DNA from: Clostridia bacterium
GTDB lineage: Bacteria > Bacillota > Clostridia > Oscillospirales > CAG-272
Direction: 5' to 3'
DNA length: 64,000 nt
Assembly: GCA_017420755.1 (NCBI GenBank)
Contig: JAFQOG010000008.1
Location: 1 to 64,000 of the forward strand
A program made the position numbers and the translations under genes. The notes beneath the pieces are model-generated. The model saw nothing but the letters and a program-made list of their open reading frames with translations, was not told where the DNA came from and searched no databases. This document shows, piece after piece, positions 35,261 to 44,417 of this stretch. The first letter of the stretch is position 1. The number at the start of each line of letters is the position of its first letter.

Positions 35261-36178
35261 ATGGATACAATAAGAAATGAATTGCTAGCCAAAATAGCCG
35301 ATCTTCATAAAACTCCGGAGGGTGCATACAATATTAGAGCAAACGGAGCTCTTGATAGCAGAAGCTCTACTGCCAACATAGAAATTGTATCAAAAACCGA
35401 CAAGGACGGAATTGATATTATAATTAAGCCCAATACTAAAAACGAAAGCGTTCACATTCCCGTAATTATCAGCGAAAGTGGACTTACAGAAATGGTATAT
35501 AATGACTTTTATATCGGCGAGGGCGCAGATGTAGTTATTGTTGCAGGATGCGGAATTCATAACTGTGGAGATCAATCCTCTGAGCATGACGGAATTCACA
35601 CCTTCCATGTAGGCAAGGGCGCAAGAGTAAGGTATGTCGAGCGTCATTATGGCGATGGAGACGGAAATGGCGAAAATATAATGAATCCAACAACCGTTAT
35701 CGAAATTGACGAGGACGGCTATATGGAAATGGAAACAACTCAAATTAAAGGCGTTGATTCTACAAACAGAATAACAACTGCAACTCTTGGCAAGGGCGCA
35801 AAGCTCGTTATAAAGGAAAAGCTAATGACCCATGGAAAGCAGTTTGCACAAACCGATTTCACAATCAATCTTGATGGAGAGGGCTCAGGTGCTAATATTG
35901 TTTCTCGCTCAGTTGCCAAGGATACATCAAGACAGGTGTTCAAATCCAATATTAACGGAAATAATAAATGCTCAGGACACACAGAGTGTGATGCCATTAT
36001 CATGGACGAGGCAACTGTTGTCGCAATCCCTGAAATTACTGCAAATCATATAGATGCGGAGCTGATTCACGAGGCAGCAATAGGAAAAATTGCAGGAGAG
36101 CAAATTATAAAGCTAATGACTCTTGGCTTGACCGAGCAAGAGGCAGAGGAGCAAATCGTAAACGGATTCCTAAAATAA
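35261..36178 (+). CDS. sufB: SufB/SufD-family Fe-S scaffold protein
   Basis: A 305-aa scaffold, shorter than typical SufB (about 470), lacking much of the N-terminal region. The C-terminal beta-helix core shows GCGIHNCGD, HTFHVGKGA, GHTECDAIIMDEA and the terminal helices with EQIIKLMTLGLTEQEAEEQIV. Residues for cluster assembly (His, Cys, Glu in GHTECD) are present. It partners with SufC as a two-component scaffold. GGAGG site. A terminator follows. Confidence 0.85.
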   Translation: MDTIRNELLAKIADLHKTPEGAYNIRANGALDSRSSTANIEIVSKTDKDGIDIIIKPNTKNESVHIPVIISESGLTEMVYNDFYIGEGADVVIVAGCGIHNCGDQSSEHDGIHTFHVGKGARVRYVERHYGDGDGNGENIMNPTTVIEIDEDGYMEMETTQIKGVDSTNRITTATLGKGAKLVIKEKLMTHGKQFAQTDFTINLDGEGSGANIVSRSVAKDTSRQVFKSNINGNNKCSGHTECDAIIMDEATVVAIPEITANHIDAELIHEAAIGKIAGEQIIKLMTLGLTEQEAEEQIVNGFLK

Positions 36179-36180
36179 TA

Positions 36181-36211
36181 AAAATCCTACCCAATTGGGT
36201 AGGATTTTTTG
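36181..36211 (+). terminator. Terminator of sufC-sufB
   Basis: AATCCTACCC/GGGTAGGATT hairpin with a T7 run. Confidence 0.88.
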
Positions 36212-36298
36212 TCGTTAAAAGAATTAAAGTCTTAAATTAACATAAACTAAAACTTGCATAGAATGTTAATATATCTTATATTTGAAAGAGAGCTATAT

Positions 36299-38893
36299 AT
36301 GGAGCATTTAGATAGTGTTAATGATAAAGAGTCCCTTGAAGGACTGATAAGCAGAGTAAAAATAGCCCAAGAAAAATTAGCCGAGTATTCCCAAGAGCAA
36401 ATAGACAAAATTTTTCGTGCAGTTGCGCTAAGCGCTAGTGAGTCACGAATTCTTCTAGCTGAAAGAGCTATAGAGGAAACCGGTATGGGCATTCTTGAGG
36501 ACAAGGTGATAAAAAACCATGTCGCAAGCGAGTTCGTTTATAATAAATACAAAAACGAAAAAACATGTGGAGTAATAGAAATAGATAATACCCTCGGTAT
36601 TGAAAAAATTGCGTCACCGATAGGCGTAATAGGTGCAATAATTCCTACTACCAATCCCACTTCTACGGTGATATTTAAAATTTTAATTGCTATTAAAACC
36701 AGAAACGCCATCATAATAAGCCCGCATCCAAGGGCAAAGCACAGTACCATATTAACCGCTAAAATCCTTTTGGAGTCAGCTGTAAAGGCAGGAGCTCCAA
36801 AGGATATAATAGCATGGATAGACGAGCCAAGCCTGGAGCTTACAAAAGCATTAATGAGCCAAGTTGATTTGATACTCGCGACAGGCGGTGCAGGGCTTGT
36901 AAAAAGCGCATATTCAAGCGGGAAGCCGGCAATAGGAGTAGGCGCGGGAAACACACCCGTTATAATAGATGAAAGTGCTGATATTCCTGTGGCTGTTAGT
37001 TCAATAATTCATTCCAAAATCTTTGACAACGGAATGATTTGCGCATCTGAACAAGCAATTATTGCTGTATCGCAGGCTTACGAGCAGGCAAAAGCGGAGC
37101 TCATTAAGAGAGGATGCTATTTTCTAATTCCCGAGGAAATAGAGCGCTTAAGAGAGCTTCTTTTCCCAAATGGTGAGGTTAATTCTAATGTTGTTGGCAA
37201 GGACGCCCAATATATCGCTAAATTAATAGGCACTGATGTAGATGAGAATGTTAAGCTTTTGATAGCCGAAATTGATGCTCCAAGTCACGAGGAGCTTTTA
37301 TCACACGAAAAGCTTTGCCCGGTTTTAGCAATGTGTAAGGCGAGCACCTTTGAAAAAGCATTAGATATGGCAAGCTTAATGCTGGAAATAGGTGGAATGG
37401 GTCATACTGCGTCAATTTATATTGATGAAATAAATCAGCCTCAAAAGCTATCGCTTTTTAAGGATAAAATGAAGGCTTGCAGAATCCTTGTAAACACACC
37501 ATCATCACAGGGAGGAGTAGGAGATGTATATAATTTCGGTTTAGCCCCTTCTTTAACTCTGGGCTGTGGCTCATGGGGTGGAAATTCCGTATGTGAAAAT
37601 ATAGGAGTAAAACAGCTTTTGAATATTAAAACGCTTGCTCTAAGGAGAGAAAATATGCTCTGGCTAAAAGCACCTAAAATATATATGAAAAGAGGTTGCT
37701 TTTCAGGCGCTCTTGATGAAATAAAAGAAAATATAAATGGTAAAAAGGTTTTTGTTGTTACAGATAAATTCTTGTTTAATAATGGATTTTTATCACCACT
37801 TTTTAAAAAGCTATCCCAAATGGACGCTCAATATGATACCTTTTACGATGTAGATCCCGACCCAACACTATTAAGCGCAAAAAATGGAGCACTCAGGATG
37901 AGCGCCTTCAAGCCCGATACAATAATTGCCTTTGGTGGAGGCTCTGCTATGGATGTAGCCAAAATCATGTGGTTATTATATGAGCATCCAAAAGCAAATT
38001 TTAAAGGCATTTCAAAGAGATTTGGCGATATAAAAAAGCGCATATATCCTTTTCCTAAAATGAGCAAGACTTTCTTTATCGCAATACCAACAACCTCAGG
38101 AACGGGAAGTGAGGTAACTCCGTTTTCGGTTATAACAGACGAAAATAGTGGAATAAAATATCCTATTGCCGACTATGAGCTTTTGCCTCATGTAGCAATA
38201 ATAGATGTGGATTTCCACATTAGCGCTCCTAAGGGCTTAACCTGCGCCTCGGGAATAGATGCACTAACTCATGCAATTGAGGCATATACCTCTATTATGG
38301 CAACCGATTTTACAGATGCTTTGGCGCTAGGAGCAATAAAGCTCGCCTTCGAAGCCCTTGAAAGAGCATATAACAACGGAGAGGGCGATATTGAAGCTCG
38401 TGAAAAAATGGCTAATTGTGCCACGATGGCGGGAATAGCCTTCGCAAACGCATTTTTAGGAATATGTCATTCAATGGCACATAAGCTAGGCTCATTTCAT
38501 CATTTGCCACATGGAATTGCTAACGCTCTCCTTATAGAGCATGTTATTCGCTTCAATTCAACAGATGCACCCACCAGAATGGGAACTTTTTCTCAATATA
38601 AATACCCAATAGCAAAAGAAAAATATGCTCAAATCGCAAGGCATCTAAGATTTGATGTAAAAACCGATGATGATGGGGTCGAGAAGCTGATTCAAGCCAT
38701 AAAGGAACTAAAATCAAGGCTTGATATAAAAGAGTCTATAAAGGATTATGGTATTGACGAGGAGAGCTTTTTGTCAACGCTTGACGAAATGTCAAGGCAC
38801 GCCTTTGACGATCAATGTACGCTTACAAGCCCAAGATATCCACTTGTCAAGGAAATAAGGGAAATATATTTAAGGGCGTATTACGGAAAATAA
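36299..38893 (+). CDS. adhE: Bifunctional acetaldehyde-CoA/alcohol dehydrogenase
   Basis: An 864-aa AdhE. The N-terminal CoA-acylating aldehyde dehydrogenase (about 1-440) has its nucleophile C248 in NGMICASEQ and the GAGNTP motif; the linker is about 445-460, and the C-terminal iron alcohol dehydrogenase (about 460-864) has GGGSAMDVAK, PTTSGTGSE, and the metal histidines in DALTHAIEAY, GICHSMAHKLGSFHHLPHG. It reduces acetyl-CoA to ethanol with NADH, helping re-oxidise NADH in fermentation. Start at 36299 with a GAGAG-type site. It stands alone. No Rex-like TTGTNNNNNNNNACAA site is evident upstream. Confidence 0.95.
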   Translation: MEHLDSVNDKESLEGLISRVKIAQEKLAEYSQEQIDKIFRAVALSASESRILLAERAIEETGMGILEDKVIKNHVASEFVYNKYKNEKTCGVIEIDNTLGIEKIASPIGVIGAIIPTTNPTSTVIFKILIAIKTRNAIIISPHPRAKHSTILTAKILLESAVKAGAPKDIIAWIDEPSLELTKALMSQVDLILATGGAGLVKSAYSSGKPAIGVGAGNTPVIIDESADIPVAVSSIIHSKIFDNGMICASEQAIIAVSQAYEQAKAELIKRGCYFLIPEEIERLRELLFPNGEVNSNVVGKDAQYIAKLIGTDVDENVKLLIAEIDAPSHEELLSHEKLCPVLAMCKASTFEKALDMASLMLEIGGMGHTASIYIDEINQPQKLSLFKDKMKACRILVNTPSSQGGVGDVYNFGLAPSLTLGCGSWGGNSVCENIGVKQLLNIKTLALRRENMLWLKAPKIYMKRGCFSGALDEIKENINGKKVFVVTDKFLFNNGFLSPLFKKLSQMDAQYDTFYDVDPDPTLLSAKNGALRMSAFKPDTIIAFGGGSAMDVAKIMWLLYEHPKANFKGISKRFGDIKKRIYPFPKMSKTFFIAIPTTSGTGSEVTPFSVITDENSGIKYPIADYELLPHVAIIDVDFHISAPKGLTCASGIDALTHAIEAYTSIMATDFTDALALGAIKLAFEALERAYNNGEGDIEAREKMANCATMAGIAFANAFLGICHSMAHKLGSFHHLPHGIANALLIEHVIRFNSTDAPTRMGTFSQYKYPIAKEKYAQIARHLRFDVKTDDDGVEKLIQAIKELKSRLDIKESIKDYGIDEESFLSTLDEMSRHAFDDQCTLTSPRYPLVKEIREIYLRAYYGK

Positions 38894-38907
38894 CCAAGAA
38901 AAGCTAT

Positions 38908-38938
38908 AAAAAACCTACATTTTAATGTAGGTTTTTTT
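38908..38938 (+). terminator. Terminator of adhE
   Basis: AACCTACATT/AATGTAGGTT hairpin with a T7 run. Confidence 0.88.
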
Positions 38939-38947
38939 AATATTCTA

Positions 38948-38976
38948 TTGAAAACATTTCTTTAACATGGTAAAAT
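38948..38976 (+). promoter_or_regulatory. Promoter of metF-metH
   Basis: TTGAAA (38948-38953), 17-bp spacer, TAAAAT (38971-38976). The leader is only about 25 nt, too short for a SAM or cobalamin riboswitch. Confidence 0.75.
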
Positions 38977-39006
38977 TATTACATAGCGAAAAAGGAGAGA
39001 AAATAA

Positions 39007-39873
39007 ATGAAAATAATAGATATTATCGGTTCGAGCACCCCTTCGCTTTCCTTTGAGGTTTTTCCGCCTAAAACAAGCGATACCTTCGATACCGTAAAGG
39101 AGGCAATAGAGAAAATTGCCATCTTGAAGCCATCGTTTATGAGCGTTACATATGGCGCAGGCGGTGGAACTAGTGAGTTTACCGTATCACTGGCAAAGGA
39201 TATTCAAGACAATTTTGGAGTCACTCCATTAGCACACCTAACCTGTATAAATTCTACAAAGGAAGATATTCAAAATCGTCTAATAGCTTTAAAGGAAGCA
39301 GGAATAGAAAATATTTTGGCTCTAAGAGGCGATATAACGCCGGAAAACAGGGATAAAATTAAATTTGATTATAGGCACGCAAACGAGCTTGTCGAGCAAA
39401 TAAGAGCCTTTGGTGGCTTCTGTATTGGTGGCGCTTGCTATCCCGAGGGACACCCTGAATCACCAAGTCAGGCTGAAGATATAAAAAGCCTAAAGTCCAA
39501 GGTTGATGCAGGCTGTCAATTTTTGACAACTCAAATGTTTTTTGATAATAACATTCTCTATAACTATATGTATAAAATAAGAGAGGCTGGCATTACTGTG
39601 CCGATTGTTGCGGGAGTTATGCCTGTTACAAATGTTAATCAAATAAAGAGGATTTGCTCGCTTTCAGGCACATATTTGCCACAACGCTTCAAGGCTATTG
39701 TTGATAGATACGCCTCAAATCCCAATGCTATGTGTCAGGCGGGTATTGCATATGCAACAGAGCAAATCATTGATTTGTATGCAAACGGAATAAATGCAGT
39801 TCATGTTTATTCAATGAACAAGCCATATGTGGCTTTGAAAATTCAAGAAAATATATCGGAGATAATAAAGTGA
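39007..39873 (+). CDS. metF: Methylenetetrahydrofolate reductase
   Basis: A 288-aa MetF that reduces 5,10-methylene-THF to 5-methyl-THF for methionine synthesis. SFEVFPPKT, SVTYGAGGG, LTCINST and NILALRGD are family motifs. Length fits bacterial MetF. AAGGAGAG site. Its stop overlaps the GTG of the next gene. Confidence 0.94.
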   Translation: MKIIDIIGSSTPSLSFEVFPPKTSDTFDTVKEAIEKIAILKPSFMSVTYGAGGGTSEFTVSLAKDIQDNFGVTPLAHLTCINSTKEDIQNRLIALKEAGIENILALRGDITPENRDKIKFDYRHANELVEQIRAFGGFCIGGACYPEGHPESPSQAEDIKSLKSKVDAGCQFLTTQMFFDNNILYNYMYKIREAGITVPIVAGVMPVTNVNQIKRICSLSGTYLPQRFKAIVDRYASNPNAMCQAGIAYATEQIIDLYANGINAVHVYSMNKPYVALKIQENISEIIK

Positions 39874-40463
39874 CAGAAATTCGCACAATGTACATGGTTA
39901 ACTGTCAAGATTTAAGAATAAATAAAAAAGAGGTTCTGGGATATTTAAGAGTTAGGGAATCAACTCCCGAAATCAACGCATTAATCAATGAATGTATTGA
40001 GGAAATTTACAAAATCGCATCTCCTAGGGCAGTATTTATCGAAAGCAACATTGAGCTTTTAGATGATGATATAGTAAAATTTGATTTTGCGACAGTGAAG
40101 AGCCATAGCCTATCCGTTAATTTAAAAAGATGCAAAAGCGTATATGTTTTTGCCGCAACACTTGGAATAGAGGTTGATAGGCTAATTGACAGATATTCAA
40201 AAATTCTTCAAGCAAAGGCGTCTGTTTGCCACGCGGTTGGCTCGGCATTAATTGAAAGCTTTTGCGATTATGTAAACGAAACCTTGACAAATGGCAAAAA
40301 ATCGACCCGTAGATTTTCACCGGGATACGGAGACTTGGGCTTGGAGCATCAGGGCGTAGTTCTAAATGCACTTGACGCAGAGAGAAAAATAGGAATTATA
40401 TTAAACGATTCGCTTTTAATGACGCCATCTAAAAGCGTAACCGCAATTATAGGAATAAAATAA
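39870..40463 (+). CDS. Stand-alone MetH activation-domain protein
   Basis: A 197-aa protein matching the vitamin B12-dependent methionine synthase activation domain, which in E. coli is the C-terminal part of MetH. Signature RRFSPGYGDLGLEHQ binds SAM. It probably works in trans on the shortened MetH encoded next; start codon and stop of the genes touch (one-nt overlap at 40463). GTG start at 39870 overlaps the metF stop, with GGAG 9-10 nt upstream. Confidence 0.85.
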   Translation: MTEIRTMYMVNCQDLRINKKEVLGYLRVRESTPEINALINECIEEIYKIASPRAVFIESNIELLDDDIVKFDFATVKSHSLSVNLKRCKSVYVFAATLGIEVDRLIDRYSKILQAKASVCHAVGSALIESFCDYVNETLTNGKKSTRRFSPGYGDLGLEHQGVVLNALDAERKIGIILNDSLLMTPSKSVTAIIGIK

Positions 40464-42820
40464 TGGATATTTTATCTAAACTAAAAAACGATTACCTCTT
40501 TTTTGATGGAGGAATGGGAACTCTTCTTCAACAAAGAGGCTTAAAAATGGGCGTTTCTCCTGAGATGTGGAACATAACTCACTCAGACGAAATAACCGAA
40601 ATTCACCGCTCGTATTTTGAGGCTGGAGCTAATGTGGTGACTACCAACACCTTTGGCGCAAATCCGTTAAAAATGGATAATGTAGAAGAGGTTGTAAGGT
40701 GCGCTATCGCTAATGCTAAAAATGCTAAATTCGCTCCCGAACAATATATTGCACTTGATATAGGCCCAACAGGTAGGCTTTTAAAGCCACTGGGAGATCT
40801 TGATTTCGAGGATGCGGTAGAGGCATTTGCCACAACCGTAAGGGCATCAAAGGGACAGGGATGCGATCTTATAATTATAGAAACCATGAACGATCCCTAT
40901 GAGCTAAAGGCAGCAATCCTTGCATGCAAGGAAAACTCTGATTTGCCAATTTTTGCTACATTTGTTCTTGATGAAAAGGGAAAAACGATGACGGGATGCG
41001 ACATTGATGCTATGGTAGCAATGCTTGAAGGACTCGGTGTTAGCGCCCTTGGTGTGAATTGCTCCCTTGGTGCGGATAAGCTGAAAAAATTCGTGCCTAG
41101 AATCATAGAACGCGCATCTGTTCCTGTTGTTGTAAATCCAAATGCTGGAATGCCTTGTGTTCACGAGGGAAGGACATGCTTTGATAGCACCCCCGAGGAG
41201 TTTCTAAAAAATATGTTGGAAATCGCCGAAATGGGTGCAAGAGTGCTTGGTGGCTGTTGCGGAACAACCCCTGAATATATAAGACTTGTCACCTCTGCGC
41301 TCAAGGGAAAAGCACCGAAAGCCATAGAAAAGAAGGGAATAACTGTTGTTTCATCTTATTCTAAGGCATGTACCTTTGAGAACAAGGTAATCCTTATAGG
41401 TGAAAGAATCAATCCAACAGGAAAGCCAAAGCTAAAAACGGCTCTTCGCGAAAATAATATAAATTATTTAATAGGCGAGGCAATAGGACAAGAGGAGCAT
41501 GGCGCTGATATGCTCGATGTCAATGTAGGACTTCCCGAAATTGACGAGGTACAGATGCTAACTGATGCGACAACGGAAATTCAAAGCGTTACCTCATTAC
41601 CTCTTCAGCTAGATACATCTAATCCCATGGCTCTTGAAAAAGCGATGCGTATCTATAACGGAAAGCCACTTGTGAATTCTGTTAATGGCAAGGAGCAATC
41701 AATTACTGAAATATTGCCACTTGTTGCAAAATATGGCGGAGCTGTAATCGCCCTTACTCTTGACGAAAACGGAATTCCAAGCACAGCACAGGGAAGATAC
41801 GAAATTGCAAGGAAAATAGTAGAGCGTGCGCTTGAATATGGGATTGATAAAAAGGATATAATTGTTGACCCGCTTTGCCTTACTGTAAGCTCTGATTCAA
41901 ATGCTCCAAGAGTAACACTTGATGCAATTAAATTAATAAAAGAAAAGCTAGGAGTAAGAGTATCTCTTGGAATATCTAATGTTTCATTTGGTCTTCCAAA
42001 TAGAGATTATGTCACATCTACCTTCTTTGCTCTCGCACTTCAAAATGGCTTAGATGCGGTTATTATGAATCCGTACTCTAATGAAATGATGAAGATATAT
42101 TATTCCTATAATGCGCTTGCCGGAATTGACATTGCTTGCGAAAAATATATCGCATTCGCATCTAGTGCCGATAGCGTGGCAACAGCTACGCCATCTGACA
42201 AAGCGCTAACGCTCAAGGATGCTATTATTAAGGGCTTAAGGGTGGAGGCAAGAGAACTTACAAAAGTGCTTATTTTAGACACACCCCCCTTGGAAATAGT
42301 AAATAATCACATAATACCTGCGCTTGATATTGTAGGTGCAAATTATGAAAAGGGCATCTCGTTTTTGCCACAGCTTTTAATGAGTGCAGAAACTGCCAAT
42401 GTGGCCTTTGAGGTTGTAAGAGAAAAAATCCCCGCCGATACAGGTGTTGGCAAGGGCGGATTTATAATAGCCACTGTAAAGGGCGATATTCACGATATTG
42501 GAAAAAATATTGTGAAGGTGATTTTGCAAAATTATGGATACAGGGTTCACGATTTGGGTAAGGATGTATCTGCGGAGGCTATTCTTGATGCGGTGAAGAG
42601 AACAGGGATAAAGCTAGTAGGCCTTTCCGCTCTCATGACAACCACCGTTCCATCAATGGAGGCTACAATTAAGCTTTTGAAGGAATATGACCCTGAAATT
42701 AGAGTAATAGTTGGTGGAGCTGTTTTAACTGTCGAGTATGCCGAAATGATAAAGGCAGGTAAATATGCAAGGGATGCAATGGAAACGGTAAGATATACTC
42801 AAGAGTATTATGGCGCTTAA
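40463..42820 (+). CDS. metH: B12-dependent methionine synthase lacking the activation domain
   Basis: A 785-aa MetH. Homocysteine-binding barrel (about 1-290) with zinc ligands C200, C265 and C266; pterin-binding barrel (about 305-560); cobalamin cap (about 580-670); Rossmann B12 domain (about 673-785) with GDIHDIGKNI, where H677 is the cobalt ligand. The fourth, activation domain is missing and is supplied by 39870-40463. It transfers methyl from 5-methyl-THF to homocysteine. Operon: metF, activation protein, metH, ABM monooxygenase. Confidence 0.95.
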   Translation: MDILSKLKNDYLFFDGGMGTLLQQRGLKMGVSPEMWNITHSDEITEIHRSYFEAGANVVTTNTFGANPLKMDNVEEVVRCAIANAKNAKFAPEQYIALDIGPTGRLLKPLGDLDFEDAVEAFATTVRASKGQGCDLIIIETMNDPYELKAAILACKENSDLPIFATFVLDEKGKTMTGCDIDAMVAMLEGLGVSALGVNCSLGADKLKKFVPRIIERASVPVVVNPNAGMPCVHEGRTCFDSTPEEFLKNMLEIAEMGARVLGGCCGTTPEYIRLVTSALKGKAPKAIEKKGITVVSSYSKACTFENKVILIGERINPTGKPKLKTALRENNINYLIGEAIGQEEHGADMLDVNVGLPEIDEVQMLTDATTEIQSVTSLPLQLDTSNPMALEKAMRIYNGKPLVNSVNGKEQSITEILPLVAKYGGAVIALTLDENGIPSTAQGRYEIARKIVERALEYGIDKKDIIVDPLCLTVSSDSNAPRVTLDAIKLIKEKLGVRVSLGISNVSFGLPNRDYVTSTFFALALQNGLDAVIMNPYSNEMMKIYYSYNALAGIDIACEKYIAFASSADSVATATPSDKALTLKDAIIKGLRVEARELTKVLILDTPPLEIVNNHIIPALDIVGANYEKGISFLPQLLMSAETANVAFEVVREKIPADTGVGKGGFIIATVKGDIHDIGKNIVKVILQNYGYRVHDLGKDVSAEAILDAVKRTGIKLVGLSALMTTTVPSMEATIKLLKEYDPEIRVIVGGAVLTVEYAEMIKAGKYARDAMETVRYTQEYYGA

Positions 42821-42862
42821 AACGCTCACATCCCCCATTATTTTTTGAAAATAGGAGAATTT

Positions 42863-43159
42863 ATGGAAAGCTTTACAATATGTGTTATTTATAAGGCAAA
42901 AAGCGCACAAGCAAGAGAAGAGTTCCTTTGTGAGCTTGCAAGCTCCGGATGCCTTGATAAAATAAGAGCAGAGGATGGTTGCTTGAAATATGAATATTAT
43001 TTTTCCACCGAGGATAACGCAAAGCTTGTATTGTTCGAGGAATGGAGAGATAAGGAATGCCAAAAAATACATATGACACAGCCTCATATGTCGCTCGCTA
43101 TGCAAATCAAAGGAAAGTATATCGAAAGCGCTACTCTTAAAGAAGTCAAAATTATATAA
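42863..43159 (+). CDS. Small antibiotic biosynthesis monooxygenase (ABM) protein
   Basis: A 98-aa ABM-fold protein with the ferredoxin-like beta-alpha-beta pattern and the EDGCLKYEYYFSTED, LFEEWRDKE motifs of quinol monooxygenase-like YgiN relatives. ATAGGAGA site. It lies 42 nt after metH with no terminator, so is probably cotranscribed. Function with MetH is unknown; ABM proteins often oxidise reactive small molecules. Confidence 0.8.
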   Translation: MESFTICVIYKAKSAQAREEFLCELASSGCLDKIRAEDGCLKYEYYFSTEDNAKLVLFEEWRDKECQKIHMTQPHMSLAMQIKGKYIESATLKEVKII

Positions 43160-43162
43160 AAC

Positions 43163-43191
43163 AAAAAGCCGAGGAAAACCTCGGCTTTTTA
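43163..43191. terminator. Bidirectional terminator after the ABM gene
   Basis: AAGCCGAGG/CCTCGGCTT hairpin between convergent genes, flanked by A and T runs. Confidence 0.85.
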
Positions 43192-43193
43192 AA

Positions 43194-43769
43194 TTATGTG
43201 TTGCTTTGTGGTGGAGTTATGATAAAATCAAAGTCTATTTTATCAATAGCTCCCGATACATATTCGGAGCTTCGATATAAATAATATCCACTTTCGCCGT
43301 TGAATTTTACAGCGATAGCCTTGCTAGACTCGATTCCTACAATGGAATAAAACTCAACCTCTTCATTGTATTCCTTGTCGTTTATCTCGTCATATCCGAC
43401 AGCATATCCCTCTCCCAAAAGCGCATCAAGCTTGCTTTTGTCAACAGAAACCTTCGCAGTAGAGTAGCTTATATCATTAAAGGAAAGAGTAGGGTATTTT
43501 TCGTATATTGAGCGATCCTTCCAAGGAGTTTCATTTCCTTGCTTATCCTGTTCAACAAATTCTATTCCATTGTCTAGATTTTCTACATCTGGTGCGAAAA
43601 TCAATGGCAAAAGCAATATCGCAGAAACAATCACAATGGCAATTGAAGCGCAAAGACCGCCTATTTTAAATAGCTTTTTCTTAAAAAATGGAGTATAAGA
43701 ATAGCTATTAGCCTCTTGAACAAGCTTGTCATCAAGCTCGTTTGTAAGCTCATATATGGATTTACTCAA
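43194..43769 (-). CDS. Probable membrane anti-sigma factor
   Basis: A 191-aa single-pass protein: short cytoplasmic N-terminus (about 1-35), membrane helix (about 36-58) and an extracellular part rich in Asp and Tyr. It overlaps the ECF sigma gene just upstream and is the natural candidate for its regulator. No canonical zinc anti-sigma Cys/His motif is seen. A TTG at 43769 is preferred: GGGAGG is about 8 nt upstream, whereas the earlier in-frame TTG at 43775 is too close to it. Confidence 0.7.
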   Translation of the reverse strand: MSKSIYELTNELDDKLVQEANSYSYTPFFKKKLFKIGGLCASIAIVIVSAILLLPLIFAPDVENLDNGIEFVEQDKQGNETPWKDRSIYEKYPTLSFNDISYSTAKVSVDKSKLDALLGEGYAVGYDEINDKEYNEEVEFYSIVGIESSKAIAVKFNGESGYYLYRSSEYVSGAIDKIDFDFIITPPQSNT

Positions 43770-44325
43770 TTTCAAACCCTCCCTTCTGTAATTCTATTTT
43801 TAGCTTTTCACGAAGACGATATAAGATAACCTTAACATTGTTAGGCGAAAGCTTCATTCTGTGTGCAATATCCTCTATGCTATCAAGATACCAATATTTT
43901 CTAACAAAGATAATTCTCTTTGTTTTTGATAGAGAAGAAACAAATTTGTTAATAATTTCCCTTATCGCGCTTGCAAATATTTCGTCCTCAACTGAGTCGG
44001 GCGAGGAAATTCTAAAATCAAAATCATCAATGCTCTCGATCTCGGTAGCACCACCGCGCTTTTGTGCAGTATTGGCTTGAAGACGATTAAGAGAAATGTT
44101 TCTTATTATTTTGCCACAGTAAGCCTTTAAGTTATCTGGGGAGTTGGGCGGAATGGTTTTCCATACGCCATTTAGCATATCGTTTAAGCATTCCTCTGCA
44201 TCTTCATTGCTTCCTAATATTCCATAAGCAATAGAATAGCAGTAAGAGCGATAGCTTTTTGTGAGCTCATTTATCGCATTCTCATCTCTTTCGTAAAGCA
44301 TTGCGATAATTTGCGCATCGGTCAT
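43762..44325 (-). CDS. ECF RNA polymerase sigma factor
   Basis: A 187-aa ECF sigma factor. Region 2 (about 10-80, SNEDAEECLNDMLNGVW) melts the -10 element and region 4 (about 125-180, DSIEDIAHRMKLSPNNVKVILYRLREKL) binds the -35. AAGGAGG site. It overlaps the downstream membrane protein gene, which is typical of a sigma/anti-sigma pair. A candidate autoregulated promoter lies at 44363-44390. Confidence 0.88.
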   Translation of the reverse strand: MTDAQIIAMLYERDENAINELTKSYRSYCYSIAYGILGSNEDAEECLNDMLNGVWKTIPPNSPDNLKAYCGKIIRNISLNRLQANTAQKRGGATEIESIDDFDFRISSPDSVEDEIFASAIREIINKFVSSLSKTKRIIFVRKYWYLDSIEDIAHRMKLSPNNVKVILYRLREKLKIELQKGGFEIE

Positions 44326-44362
44326 AGAAACCTCCTTCCCCGTAATTAAAAGCTCTAATTAA

Positions 44363-44390
44363 ATAGACAAACAAAAATTAAAGTGGTTAC
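44363..44390 (-). promoter_or_regulatory. Candidate ECF-type promoter of the sigma operon
   Basis: On the minus strand GTAACC (44385-44390), 16-bp spacer, GTCTAT (44363-44368). The AAC core in the -35 and 16-bp spacing resemble ECF promoters and suggest self-control. This is pattern recognition only. Confidence 0.4.
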
Positions 44391-44417
44391 GAAAAAATTT
44401 AAAAAAATTAGAAAAAT

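Noticed and set aside
38939..39006. SAM or cobalamin riboswitch ahead of metF-metH
   Set aside because: Only about 25 nt of leader follow the promoter; no room for either aptamer.
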